From: Streptomyces sp. SA15
GTDB taxonomy: Bacteria; Actinomycetota; Actinomycetes; Streptomycetales; Streptomycetaceae
Direction: 5' to 3'
NCBI RefSeq assembly: GCF_002291145.1
Contig: NZ_NTGE01000102.1
Span: 1-64,000 of the forward strand
Length of the DNA: 64,000 nucleotides
Of this stretch, positions 43,232 to 52,465 are shown one piece after another. The translations under genes and the position numbers were made by a program. How positions within the stretch are numbered: the first letter of the stretch is position 1; each line of letters begins with the position of its first letter. The notes beneath the pieces were generated by a model that saw only the letters and a list, made by a program, of their open reading frames with translations, made no database searches and was not told the origin of the DNA.

Positions 43232-45085
43232 TCAGTCCACCGTCCTTCCGGCGGTGTGCCAAGGCACGAAGGCGTTCGTCAGCCCCGCGAGAGCCGTGCG
43301 CAGCTCCGGGTGGTGGCGCAGCAGCACCGTGATCATGCTGTTGTCGTCGATCCAGGCCATACCGGCCTTGGAGTACACCTCGGGGGTGTAGTACTCGGTG
43401 AAGAAGCGGTCGCTGTTGAGCCGCCGTGATGCCATGAGGATGAAGATGCGGAACGCCGTGTCGCTGAAGGCGAATCCGGCCGGCAGTTTCTCCGCGTACA
43501 GCCCGACCATGAGGTCGACCTTCTCGATGTCGCCGTCGTAGAGCCGCTCGATCTGTTCGGCCCATGCCGGGTTGTCCGTCAGCTCCGTGAAGTCGGCCGC
43601 GGGCTTCAGCCGCAGCAGCCGCCGGAACTCGTTGTAGCGGGGGACACCAAGCTCCCGGGAGCGCAGGATGTCGGTGGCGGCGAGGTCCTGCAGATGCCCG
43701 TCCGGACGCTCGAACTCCTGCAGGAACCTGGGGAAGTTGTGCAGGGTGACCAGTCCGGGGTGGAGCGTGCCGAAGCTGTAGAGCAGATCGGCCATCTCGG
43801 TGGTCTCCAGGACCTTCAGCGCCCCGGGGCCGGAGATGTCGCGGAGGGTGCAGTGGCGCAGGGTCTCGTCGTCGGCGGCGGAGCGCAGATGCCACTCGTC
43901 GCGGATGAGCGGATGCATGCGGTAGACGGCCACGAATTCCTCGGTGAGCGAGTACGGGACGCCGTAGTGGTCCGTCGCGCCGCCGGGGATGCCGCTGATG
44001 ACCTCACTGTCGCCGATCCGGCCGAAGAGTCGGTGGACGCGTTCGCCCGCGATGCCCCACCAGTTGGCGCGCAGTGCCTTGACGGTGGTGGGGTGGCTGA
44101 TCACGGCCGGTGTCCACTCCACGGTGTGGATCTTCGCCAGGAGCGCGGCGTTGACGAGCCGGGCACGCTGGAACAGTTCCTCGTCGTTCCAGGACGGATA
44201 CGTGGCGTGCAGGTGGTCGCAGATCGCGTTGTGCTCCTTGGCGAACAGGCTCTGCATCATGGCCAGACCCAGCCAGAACCCGGGAACACGCGAGGGGTCG
44301 CGGCCGGCGTCCGAGGGGAACGGGGACTGCTCGTCGTCCCACAGATGCAGCTTGCCCGACTCGCCGGTGCGCATCCGGCGCTGCTCGGTCTCGTTCGTCC
44401 CGTAGATCTGCGAGGCGTCCCACCAGTGGGAGGACACGTTGACGCGGGTGTCGGGCATCCCGGTGGGTGCCTGCGGGTCGCGGGTCGGGTCGTCCGGTGT
44501 CCGCATGATCCGCATGGGGTGTTCCGGCCACGGGTCGTCGTCCATGAGCGGTACTTCCCAGGGCCGTTCCTTGGGGCTCGTACCGTGGCTGAACCAGTCG
44601 CGGATCATGAACTGAAGCCAGGCGGCGACCAGGGAGTTGACCGATTCGGCCGGGGTGAGCTCGTCGCGGGTGAGCAGGGCGCGGCTGACCTCGCGCGGGT
44701 TCGGCCTGGACAGTACGTCCTGAGGCGTGGCCGGGCCGATCCGGTCCAGCGGGATGTTCCGGCCGAAGCGGGTGCCCGCCATGCCCATCCGCGGCTCGTC
44801 GAGGTCGTTGCGGCTGCCGTCGGCGGTCCGGTTGACCTTGTGGCTCTCGGAGGGGGGCGCGGGATCGGGCAGATCGACCGAGGGCAGCCGACCGGTGTCG
44901 TGGAGGTTCTCCTGGCGGAGTCTGACGCGTAGCCCGAGGAGCGTCGCCAGGCCCGGAATGACGGGCAGCCTGTCCCAGCCGATGCGCCGGTCCACGAGTT
45001 CGGCGCCGCGGGTGACGATCCGCCAGGGGAATGACGTACGGTATCCGGTCGCGGAACGCCGTGCGGCGCGTGGTTGCTTGCTCAT
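43232..45085 (-). CDS. animal-type haem peroxidase (cyclooxygenase / alpha-dioxygenase-like)
   Basis: A 617-residue member of the peroxidase-cyclooxygenase superfamily. The distal histidine region is AAWLQFMIRDWFSHG (His157), then NVSSHWWDASQIYGTNETEQ, FAKEHNAICDHLHATYPSW, and the proximal histidine in EEFVAVYRMHPLIRDEW near residue 390. This resembles bacterial and plant alpha-dioxygenases that insert O2 into fatty acids more than secreted peroxidases. No signal peptide. ATG 45085 follows AAGGAGC by 6 bp. It is coupled to the protease-hydrolase gene, whose lipase-like domain might supply fatty acid substrate; that link is inference. Confidence 0.87.
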   Translation of the reverse strand: MSKQPRAARRSATGYRTSFPWRIVTRGAELVDRRIGWDRLPVIPGLATLLGLRVRLRQENLHDTGRLPSVDLPDPAPPSESHKVNRTADGSRNDLDEPRMGMAGTRFGRNIPLDRIGPATPQDVLSRPNPREVSRALLTRDELTPAESVNSLVAAWLQFMIRDWFSHGTSPKERPWEVPLMDDDPWPEHPMRIMRTPDDPTRDPQAPTGMPDTRVNVSSHWWDASQIYGTNETEQRRMRTGESGKLHLWDDEQSPFPSDAGRDPSRVPGFWLGLAMMQSLFAKEHNAICDHLHATYPSWNDEELFQRARLVNAALLAKIHTVEWTPAVISHPTTVKALRANWWGIAGERVHRLFGRIGDSEVISGIPGGATDHYGVPYSLTEEFVAVYRMHPLIRDEWHLRSAADDETLRHCTLRDISGPGALKVLETTEMADLLYSFGTLHPGLVTLHNFPRFLQEFERPDGHLQDLAATDILRSRELGVPRYNEFRRLLRLKPAADFTELTDNPAWAEQIERLYDGDIEKVDLMVGLYAEKLPAGFAFSDTAFRIFILMASRRLNSDRFFTEYYTPEVYSKAGMAWIDDNSMITVLLRHHPELRTALAGLTNAFVPWHTAGRTVD

Positions 45086-45379
45086 CGCGATGCTCCTTCG
45101 GCGGTTGCGAGGATCACGTCGCTCGCCTTGTCGCTGATTGCGTCTGCACCCGCCAGTCGTTGTCCTCCGCGGCCGAGAGAACAACCTTCAACAACTGCTT
45201 GTCCTGGGCGGCCAGTTCGGGGCGGGGAAGTCAATGCGGCGACGAGAACTACGGCCGAACCTCCCGACAAGGGAGCGGAAACCCCCTGAAAGCACTCTAA
45301 ATACCACGTTATGGGAACCGGTGCTCTCCCGCACCTCGAGGTGCGCGCCGTGACGGCTCGGCCGTCTCCTGAGCGGACG
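45086..45379. other. intergenic region with the peroxidase promoter
   Basis: 294 bp between the permease stop and the peroxidase start, both on the minus strand. No coding segment was seen. An AT-rich spot near 45290-45312 may be the promoter of the peroxidase operon. Confidence 0.4.
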
Positions 45380-46642
45380 TCAAGCCCGCCCGTGTGCCTC
45401 CTGCGTGCGGCGCGACAGCGAGTCGATGACCACCGCTGCGAAGAGCACCCCGCCCGTGATGATGAACTGGACCGCGGCGGGGGTGTCCGTGATCGCCATG
45501 CCCGAGGCGATCGACTGGATGACCAGCATGCCGAGCACCGCGGACCAGGTCGTACCGCGCCCGCCGAACAGGCTGGTGCCACCGATGACGGCTGCCGCGA
45601 TGGCGTTCAGCAGCAGGACACCCGAGCCCGAACCCTGGCTCACCGAGGTGATGCGCGAGGCCAGGAACAGGCCGCCGACCGCGGCCATGGTGCCCGAGAC
45701 GGCGAGCACCGCGGTCTGCACGCGGATCACGCTGAGGCTGGCGCGCCGGGCCGCCTCCACGCCGCCGCCGAGTGCGTAGACCTGCCGCCCGTAGTGCGTG
45801 CGGCGGAGAATGATGTCGAGGCCGGCCACGACCACCAGAAAGATCAGGAGGGCGAGCGGCAGACCCTGGAAGCGGTTGAGCAGATACGCGGCGGCGAACG
45901 CGATCACCGCGAGCACGCCCGTGCGCACCCCGATCGCGCGGAGCGAGCGGTGCGGCATGCCGACGGCCATGCGGCGCCGCCTGTCCTGGTGGGAGACGAG
46001 GAAGACCATGCCCGCGCCGACCGCCGCCACGCCGTAGGCGGCGGCGTCATGGGTGAAGTAGTAGCTGGTCAGCTTGGCGACGAGCCCGTTCTCGTCGAGG
46101 TTGACGGTGCCGCTGGTTCCGAGGATGTAGAGCATGAAGCCGTTCCAGGTGAGCAGCCCCGCGAGCGTGACGACGAACGCCGGCACCCGCGTCCGGGCGA
46201 AGGAGAAGCCCTGGACGGCCCCGGTGACGGTCCCCACGAACACCGCGATGATGACGGCGAGCCATTCCGGCACGCCGTTGTTCACGTTCAGAACGGCGAA
46301 GACGGCCGCCGCGAGACCGCTGATCGAGCCGACCGACAGGTCGAGTTCGCCGATCAGCAGCACGAAGACGATGCCGACCGCGATCAGACCCGTGCCCACG
46401 ATGTCCACGCTGAGATTGGACAGGTTCCGGGGGGAGAGGAAGTTCTCGTTGAGGGTCTGGAAGGTGATCCAGACCGCGGCGAGGACGAGGACGACGGGGA
46501 GCCAGCCCAGTTCCCCGGCGCTCAGCTTGCGCCGGAAGACGGCGACCCCGTCCTCCACGGCGCGGGCGATGGCCCGCTCGCGGTGCGGGGGACGAGCCTC
46601 GGTGCGGGGTGCGGTGGGTTCGGCCCGGGTGTTGTCCGCCAT
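45380..46642 (-). CDS. sugar ABC transporter permease (xylose/ribose type, XylH-like)
   Basis: A 420-residue integral membrane protein with about ten hydrophobic segments. It has LNENFLSPRNLSNLSVDIVG, VLLIGELDLSVGSISGLAAA, RTRVPAFVVTLAGLLTWNGF and the cytoplasmic EAA-like loop GRQVYALGGGVEAARRASLS. It forms the channel for sugar import with the ATPase upstream. ATG 46642 is taken; ATG 46651 and one overlapping the ATPase stop are alternatives. The first ~35 residues are a cytoplasmic tail. Confidence 0.92.
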   Translation of the reverse strand: MADNTRAEPTAPRTEARPPHRERAIARAVEDGVAVFRRKLSAGELGWLPVVLVLAAVWITFQTLNENFLSPRNLSNLSVDIVGTGLIAVGIVFVLLIGELDLSVGSISGLAAAVFAVLNVNNGVPEWLAVIIAVFVGTVTGAVQGFSFARTRVPAFVVTLAGLLTWNGFMLYILGTSGTVNLDENGLVAKLTSYYFTHDAAAYGVAAVGAGMVFLVSHQDRRRRMAVGMPHRSLRAIGVRTGVLAVIAFAAAYLLNRFQGLPLALLIFLVVVAGLDIILRRTHYGRQVYALGGGVEAARRASLSVIRVQTAVLAVSGTMAAVGGLFLASRITSVSQGSGSGVLLLNAIAAAVIGGTSLFGGRGTTWSAVLGMLVIQSIASGMAITDTPAAVQFIITGGVLFAAVVIDSLSRRTQEAHGRA

Positions 46643-46656
46643 GTCGCGCATCCCTT

Positions 46657-47430
46657 TCACCATCCCGACTCCAGCGGGGCCGGCCGCCGGGGCACGTTTT
46701 CCGTGGCGCCGGTGATGGAGGAGATGATCTGTTCCTGAGACGCGGTGTTCACGTCGAAGAAGCCGTTGTTGCGACCGAGCCGCAGCACGGCGGCCCGGTC
46801 CGCGAGAGCTTTGACGTCGCCCATGTTGTGGCTGATGAGCAGCACACCCACGCCGCGGTCGCGCAGGTGGTCCACGAGGTCCAGGACCTCGGTGGTCTGC
46901 TCGATTCCCAGAGCCGCGGTCGGTTCGTCCAGGAGGAGGACCCGCGGCTCGCCGAGGAGCGAGCGAGCTATGGCGACCGTCTGCCGCTGGCCGCTGGACA
47001 GCGAGACGACGGGGGCGCGCAGATCGGGGACGGCCCTGGTCAGCCGTTCCAGCAGACGTCTGGTGCGGCGCTCCATCTCCACCTCGTCGAGGAACCCGAA
47101 CCTGCGGATCTCCCGTCCGAGGAACAGGTTGCCGACGACGTCGAGGTTCCCGCACAGCGCGAGGTCCTGGTAGACGGTGGCGATACCGAGGTCCCGGGCG
47201 TCATGGGGGCGTTTGATGTGGACCGCCCGGCCCTCCCACTCGATGACGCCCTTGTCCGCGGGGGCGACGCCGGAGATCGCCTTGACCAGGGTGGACTTGC
47301 CGGCCCCGTTGTCGCCCAGCAGAGCGACGACCTGGCCGGCGTAAATCTCCAGCTCGATGTCGGAGAGGACCTCGACGACGCCGAAGCGCTTGCACACGCC
47401 GCGCAGCGCCAGCAAGGGGGGAGCCGGCAC
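46657..47430 (-). CDS. sugar ABC transporter ATP-binding protein (XylG/RbsA half-type)
   Basis: A 257-residue single-domain ATPase: Walker A LLGDNGAGKSTLV, Q-loop TVYQDLALC, signature VVSLSSGQRQTVAIARSL, Walker B VLLLDEPTAALG and switch His in LLISHNM. It powers the adjacent permease. GTG 47430 is preferred because AAGGAG ends 9 bp before it; the ATG at 47439 immediately follows that RBS with no spacing. The single ATPase domain is like FrcA rather than the double XylG. Confidence 0.92.
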   Translation of the reverse strand: MPAPPLLALRGVCKRFGVVEVLSDIELEIYAGQVVALLGDNGAGKSTLVKAISGVAPADKGVIEWEGRAVHIKRPHDARDLGIATVYQDLALCGNLDVVGNLFLGREIRRFGFLDEVEMERRTRRLLERLTRAVPDLRAPVVSLSSGQRQTVAIARSLLGEPRVLLLDEPTAALGIEQTTEVLDLVDHLRDRGVGVLLISHNMGDVKALADRAAVLRLGRNNGFFDVNTASQEQIISSITGATENVPRRPAPLESGW

Positions 47431-47476
47431 GGAAACCATCTCCTTCCCGGGGACCGGACCTCGCCGGAACCGGCTG

Positions 47477-48577
47477 TCAGGTCAGCCCGGCCCTGTCGCA
47501 GGCCGAGGCGAGCTCGGGGGTGCAGATCTGCGCGATCGTGTACATGCCGTGCTTCACCACGGTGTCCTCGATGGTGTCGACGGTCACGGACACGGGGGTG
47601 AGCAGGACCGCCGGAACGACGTGCCCGTCCCGGGTCCTCACCTCTCCCGTGGCGACCCGGTCGAGGCTTTCCCCGCGGGCCGCGTCCACGGCCATGGCGG
47701 CGCCGGCGGACGCCTCGGGCCCGAAGGGCTTGTAGACGGTCATGTACTGATCGCCGCCGATGATGCGCCGCACGGCTCCGAGTTCGGCGTCCTGCCCGGT
47801 GACGGGCGGAAGCGGGTCGACCTTGTTCGCTCTGAGGGCGGAGATGCTGCCCGCGGCGAGGCCGTCGTTGGCTGCGTAGACCCCGTGGATGTTGCGGACG
47901 CCGAGGGCGGAGATGGCGCCGGACATGTTCGCGTTCGCGGTCTCGGTCCGCCACTGGTGGGTGTCGTACGCCTTGCCGATCTTCACTCTGCCCTCGAGCA
48001 CGGACAGCGCACCTTTCTTGAACGACACCGCGTTGGGGTCGCTGGGATCGCCGTTCATCATCACGATCTGGCCGTCTCGCGCTCTGTCGGCCATGGCCGT
48101 CAGCAGCGCCCTGGCCTGCAGCTTGCCGACCTCCTCGCCGTCGAACGAGACATAGCCCGAGATCGGGCCCTCGGCGAGACGGTCGTAGGCGATGACCGGG
48201 ACATCCGCCCGGTTCGCCTCCCTGACCGCGGCGGCGAGCGATCGGGCGTCCACGGCCACCAGCACGATGACATCGACCCCCTTGGTGATCATCGATTCCA
48301 TCTGCTCCTGCTGGATGGCCACCTCACCCCTGGCATTGCCGTGCTCGACCGTGCACTCGTCGCACAGCTCCTTGATCTTCCGCTCGAACAGCGGCCTGTC
48401 CTGGGTCTCCCAGCGAGCCGTGGTGGAGTCCGGCAGCAGCAGAGCGATGTGCGGTGTGCTCTCCCCGCCACCGGATTCGTTCCCTCCGCCCGCCCCGCAG
48501 GCCGCGAGAGCGACGGCCGTCGAGATCGCGGTCATGGCGACGGCCGCGTCCCGTATGCAGGCCTTCAAGACGACCAC
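47477..48577 (-). CDS. sugar-binding lipoprotein of ABC transporter (XylF-like)
   Basis: A 366-residue periplasmic-binding-protein fold with a lipobox LAAC (Cys27). Features are LLLPDSTTARWETQDRPLFE, VDVIVLVAVDARSLAAAV, VPVIAYDRLAEGPISGYVSF, GVYAANDGLAAGSISALR and LPPVTGQDAELGAVRRII. It delivers a pentose or hexose to the permease-ATPase pair downstream in the operon. The lipoprotein at 51271-52353 is a clear paralogue. Confidence 0.92.
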   Translation of the reverse strand: MVVLKACIRDAAVAMTAISTAVALAACGAGGGNESGGGESTPHIALLLPDSTTARWETQDRPLFERKIKELCDECTVEHGNARGEVAIQQEQMESMITKGVDVIVLVAVDARSLAAAVREANRADVPVIAYDRLAEGPISGYVSFDGEEVGKLQARALLTAMADRARDGQIVMMNGDPSDPNAVSFKKGALSVLEGRVKIGKAYDTHQWRTETANANMSGAISALGVRNIHGVYAANDGLAAGSISALRANKVDPLPPVTGQDAELGAVRRIIGGDQYMTVYKPFGPEASAGAAMAVDAARGESLDRVATGEVRTRDGHVVPAVLLTPVSVTVDTIEDTVVKHGMYTIAQICTPELASACDRAGLT

Positions 48578-48739
48578 GTCGTCAGTTTGGCACCAGTTTT
48601 GGCGATCTGCGAATGATGCCTGCTAGTGATGTTATTCAAGCTGATCTGTCCTATTACTTCCCATGTGCGATTCTGGTACGTGGGTGCTCGGTCTGAACCT
48701 GTCGGTACCTGCCGCATGGACGGGAAGTAGGTCGCGGAC

Positions 48740-51274
48740 ATGCCTCATGACGGCCGTGCCCGGGCCGGAGTCTCAGAGCTGGGAGCATCCGGGGCCGGCG
48801 CCGCGGACACCGGTTCACCGCCGCCGGTGCCGGAGGCCGCCGCGAGTGATCGGGCCCTGACGTTCGCCGGAGCGGCGCTCACAGCGGTCTACGTGCCCGG
48901 TGGCGGGCATGAAGAGCTCCTGCTGGTGGAGACGGCCGGGTGCGCCGCTTCCCAGTACGGGCTGCCGGAGCGGCTGCCCCTGTCCGGTGGTTCACCCGCG
49001 GCGCACGCCTTCCGCACCGACCGGCCCCTGTGGCTGACTCCCGCGGCACTCGCCTCCTACCCCGAGGGCGGGCCGACGCCGCCACGGGCGGAGGCGCCGC
49101 TCGCCGCGCTGCCCCTCGGAGCGGAGGGCAGGCGGCTGGGCTGCCTCGTCGTCGTGGGGGATTCCGCGGACGGCTTCGAGGCCGAGCAGCGGCGCTTCCT
49201 GGAGCGGTACGCCGACGCCGTCGTCGGCATGCTCCAGACAGGGACCGGCCGGCCCGCGCCGTCGTCGCTGCTGGGTCCCGCCCTGCGGAGTCTGCGCGTC
49301 GGCTCGTTCGTCCTGGTACCGGACACCGGCCTGATCGAGGCGGACGACACTCTGCTCGACCTGGTCGGCATCACCCCGGACGACTTCGACGGCAAGGCGG
49401 ACACCCTGCTCGCGCACGCCCTGCCCGAGGACATGCACGCGCTGATGTCGGTCATCGAGCCGTCCACCCAGGCGTTCGGTCGGCGGGAGCTGGAGTTCCG
49501 TGTCCGCCGCCCCACCGGTGAGATGCGCTGGCTGAGCCTGAGCTGCCGGGTGGTGGCGAGCACCGACGGCGCGCCGGAGCAGGTCCTGGGCGTGGTGACC
49601 GCGACCTCGGTTCTGCGCAAGGGCCCCGACGACGTCTCCAGGATCCAGTGGCTGACCGCCGCACTCGACGATGCCGCGACGGTCCGTGACGTCAGCCGAG
49701 TGGTGGTCACCGCGCTGCGTGAGCCGCTGGGCGCCGACCGGGTGGCACTCGCCGAGGTGCAGGACGACCGGCTCATGGTCACCGTGCTCGACCCGCCCAA
49801 GCCCGACGCCTGGCCGGAGGCATGGCGTTCCGAGTGGCGTTCGGAGTGGCCGGACGCCCCGGTCAGCGCCCTGCCCACGCTTCAGATGGCTCTGCGGGAC
49901 GGACGTACGGATCTGTGGCCGGCCGGCACAGCCTTCGAACCCGCGCTCGGGGGCGTCGGTGCCGGAGGTCTGGCCGTCCTGCCGTTGCCCGCCAAGGGCC
50001 GGGTCGCGGGCGTGTGCCTGGTCGGCTGGGACGAGCCGCACGAGTTCGTCCCCGAGGAGAGGTCGCTGCTGACGGCCACCGCGGCGCTGGTCGGGCAGGC
50101 CCTCAAGCGCGCGCACGCGCACGACGCCGAGCAGGAGCTCGCGACGATGCTGCAGCGCAGCCTGCTGCCCCGGCGCCTTCCCGAGCTGGCCGGAGGGAAA
50201 GCCGTCGCCCGCTATCTGCCCGCCAGACGGGGATTGCAGGTGGGCGGCGACTGGTACGACGTCATCGCCCTCTCCGAGGACCGGGTGGCGCTGGTCATCG
50301 GTGACGTGCAGGGACACAGTGCCGGAGCCGCGACGATCATGGGCCAGATGCGTACGGCGGTCAGGGCCTACGCGGTGGAGGGCCACCCGCCCGACGTGGT
50401 CGTCTCACACGCGAACCGACTCCTCGTCGGCATGGAGACCGACCTGTTCGCCACCTGCTGCTACGTCGAACTGGACATGGAACAGGGCAACACCCTGTTC
50501 GTCCGTGCCGGGCACCTCTCACCGATGCTGCGCCACCCCGACGGCAGCACCGAGGAGGTGCAGGTCGAGGGCGGGCTCCCGCTGGGCATTCTGGCGGAGG
50601 CGGATTTCCCCATGACCGCGGTCGCGCTGACGCCGGGCACGGTGCTCGCCCTGGTCACCGACGGCCTGGTCGAGGCCGCCGACCTGCCCCTGGACGAGGG
50701 CATGCAGCGGACGCGCAGCGCGCTCGCCGCCGCCGATCCGGCGGATCCGGGGCGGATGGCCGACGAACTGCTCGGCGACCTCGACCGTCGTGAGGACGAC
50801 GTGGCGCTGTTGCTGCTGCGCTACGACGGCATGAAGACCCGGCCGATCCGGGCCGGCTGGGTGGTGTGGCGGCTGCCCGACGCTGTGATGCACGCCCGCC
50901 GCTTCACCGCGCGCACTCTGCGGCGGTGGAGGATCGAGGACGTGGCCGACGAAGTGCTGCTGGTCGTGTCCGAACTGGTCACCAACGCCCTGGTGCACAC
51001 CCAGGGACCGGTCAGCGTCGACCTGACGCTGCGCGGGGACCGGGTGCGCGTCTGCGTGATCGACTCCTCGCCGCGTGCGCCCGCCAAGCCGGTGATCGTG
51101 GACTGGGAGTCGACCGGCGGCCGAGGCCTGCTGCTGGTCGAGGCGATGTCGGAGGCCTTCGGCTCCATGCCGGTGGCCGGCGGCAAGCAGGTCTGGAGCG
51201 AGATCGTGGTGCCGCGGCGCGAACCGGCGCCCGCGGACCCGGAGCCTGGAACGGAACGAGGGGGTCTGCCATGA
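48740..51274 (+). CDS. GAF-PAS-GAF-PP2C (SpoIIE)-HATPase phosphatase/anti-sigma regulator
   Basis: An 844-residue cytosolic sensor. A GAF-like domain (about 36-166) is followed by a PAS domain (185-293; WLSLSCRVVASTDGAPEQV) and a second GAF (301-455). A SpoIIE-type PP2C phosphatase comes next (480-690), with VGGDWYDVI (501-509), IGDVQGHSAGAA, LVTDGLVEAA and EDDVALLLLR. The C-terminal HATPase (705-825) has VLLVVSELVTNALVHTQGP. The C-terminal pair suggests an anti-sigma factor kinase and anti-anti-sigma phosphatase in one chain. It overlaps the next gene by 4 bp (ATGA) and is divergent from the sugar importer, suggesting a link between sugar binding and sigma-factor control. Confidence 0.92.
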   Translation: MPHDGRARAGVSELGASGAGAADTGSPPPVPEAAASDRALTFAGAALTAVYVPGGGHEELLLVETAGCAASQYGLPERLPLSGGSPAAHAFRTDRPLWLTPAALASYPEGGPTPPRAEAPLAALPLGAEGRRLGCLVVVGDSADGFEAEQRRFLERYADAVVGMLQTGTGRPAPSSLLGPALRSLRVGSFVLVPDTGLIEADDTLLDLVGITPDDFDGKADTLLAHALPEDMHALMSVIEPSTQAFGRRELEFRVRRPTGEMRWLSLSCRVVASTDGAPEQVLGVVTATSVLRKGPDDVSRIQWLTAALDDAATVRDVSRVVVTALREPLGADRVALAEVQDDRLMVTVLDPPKPDAWPEAWRSEWRSEWPDAPVSALPTLQMALRDGRTDLWPAGTAFEPALGGVGAGGLAVLPLPAKGRVAGVCLVGWDEPHEFVPEERSLLTATAALVGQALKRAHAHDAEQELATMLQRSLLPRRLPELAGGKAVARYLPARRGLQVGGDWYDVIALSEDRVALVIGDVQGHSAGAATIMGQMRTAVRAYAVEGHPPDVVVSHANRLLVGMETDLFATCCYVELDMEQGNTLFVRAGHLSPMLRHPDGSTEEVQVEGGLPLGILAEADFPMTAVALTPGTVLALVTDGLVEAADLPLDEGMQRTRSALAAADPADPGRMADELLGDLDRREDDVALLLLRYDGMKTRPIRAGWVVWRLPDAVMHARRFTARTLRRWRIEDVADEVLLVVSELVTNALVHTQGPVSVDLTLRGDRVRVCVIDSSPRAPAKPVIVDWESTGGRGLLLVEAMSEAFGSMPVAGGKQVWSEIVVPRREPAPADPEPGTERGGLP

Positions 51275-52353
51275 GGACCCGTACGCGGCACGTCATCGCG
51301 GCGCTCGTCGCGGGACTCATGACGCTGTCCCTGGCCACCTGTGGGGGAGACGACGAGGCGGGCGCGGACAGCTTCACCGTCGGCCTGCTGCTGCCGAGCC
51401 GAGCGGTTCCCCGCTGGGAGCATTCGGACAAGCCGCTGATCGAGAAGCGGCTGAAGGAGCTGTGTCCCCGCTGCACCATGGCGTACGCCAACGCCGAGAA
51501 CGACGCGACCAGGCAGCGGCACCAGGTCACCTCCATGATCACCAAGGGGGTGGAGGTCCTGATCCTCGACGCCGCCGACACCAGGGCGCTGCGCTCCTCG
51601 ATCCAGGAGGCGCGCAGGGCGGGTGTCCCGGTCGTCGCCTACGACCGGCTCGCGGAAGGCCCGATCTCGGGCTATGTCAGTTTCGACGGTGCGCAGGTCG
51701 GCCGGCTCCAGGGCGAGGCGCTCCTGAAGGCCATGGGCGACCAGACGAACGGTGGGAACGTCGTCATGATGAACGGCGATCCGACCAGCCCCAACGCGGC
51801 GTGGTACAGGAGGGGCACGCTGTCCGTCCTGACGGGCAAGGTGAAGATCGCCAGGTCGTACGAGACCCTGGGCTGGAGCACGGATCGGGCCCATGCCAAC
51901 ATGTCCGCCGCCATCGCGGCCCTGGGCCCGGCCCGGATCGACGGCGTCCTGGCGGCCAACGACGCCATAGCCGCGGGTGTCATCTCCGCCCTCAAGAGCG
52001 CCGGTGTCAGGGAGCTTCCTCCCGTCACCGGTCAGGACGCCGACCTCGACGCCGTGCGACGCATCATCAAGGGGGAGCAGTACATGACGGTGTACAAGCC
52101 CTTCAGGACGGAAGCCGCCGCAGCCGCTGACATGGCCGTCGCCCTGGGGCGCGGTGAGGACATCCGCGACGTCGCCACGACGACGACCGACAGCCCCACC
52201 AGCAAGAGCATCCCGTCCATCCTGCTCACCCCGAGAGCGGTGACGGTCGGTAACATCCAACAGACACTTGTCAAGGACCGCGTGTACACCATCGACCAGA
52301 TCTGCACCCGGCAGCTCCGGCCTGCCTGCGAGAGGGCGGGACTCACGCGGTGA
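51271..52353 (+). CDS. sugar-binding lipoprotein paralogue coupled to the PP2C sensor
   Basis: A 360-residue XylF-like protein with lipobox LATC (Cys24). VTSMITKGVEVLILDAADTR, VPVVAYDRLAEGPISGYVSF, LAANDAIAAGVISALKSAG and LPPVTGQDADLDAVRRII align along the length with the lipoprotein at 47477. Its ATG overlaps the PP2C gene stop. No ATPase or permease follows, so it either shares the divergent importer or serves as an extracellular sensor. Confidence 0.92.
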   Translation: MRTRTRHVIAALVAGLMTLSLATCGGDDEAGADSFTVGLLLPSRAVPRWEHSDKPLIEKRLKELCPRCTMAYANAENDATRQRHQVTSMITKGVEVLILDAADTRALRSSIQEARRAGVPVVAYDRLAEGPISGYVSFDGAQVGRLQGEALLKAMGDQTNGGNVVMMNGDPTSPNAAWYRRGTLSVLTGKVKIARSYETLGWSTDRAHANMSAAIAALGPARIDGVLAANDAIAAGVISALKSAGVRELPPVTGQDADLDAVRRIIKGEQYMTVYKPFRTEAAAAADMAVALGRGEDIRDVATTTTDSPTSKSIPSILLTPRAVTVGNIQQTLVKDRVYTIDQICTRQLRPACERAGLTR

Positions 52354-52359
52354 GGGCGC

Positions 52360-52415
52360 CTTCCCATCTTCCCGCCTTCCCGCCTTCCCGCTTTCCCGTC
52401 TTCCCGTCTTCCTGG
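52360..52415. repeat. 8-bp tandem repeat, seven copies
   Basis: CTTCCCGC-type units (CTTCCCAT, three CTTCCCGC, TTTCCCGT, CTTCCCGT, CTTCCTGG) follow the lipoprotein stop directly and precede the IclR gene. A slippage-prone array of unknown role. Confidence 0.8.
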
Positions 52416-52465
52416 TGCACCGCGCCCGCCTTGCCTGCGCTGTTCGCCTGACGCAGGCTGGTCGT

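Noticed and set aside
41203..43332. 709-codon plus-strand frame opposite the protease-hydrolase gene
   Set aside because: Antisense to a gene with intact catalytic motifs. No recognisable domain or start.
45311..46738. 475-codon plus-strand frame rich in Glu/Asp/His/Arg opposite the sugar permease
   Set aside because: Antisense of transmembrane segments always gives such charged sequences. The permease motifs are unambiguous.
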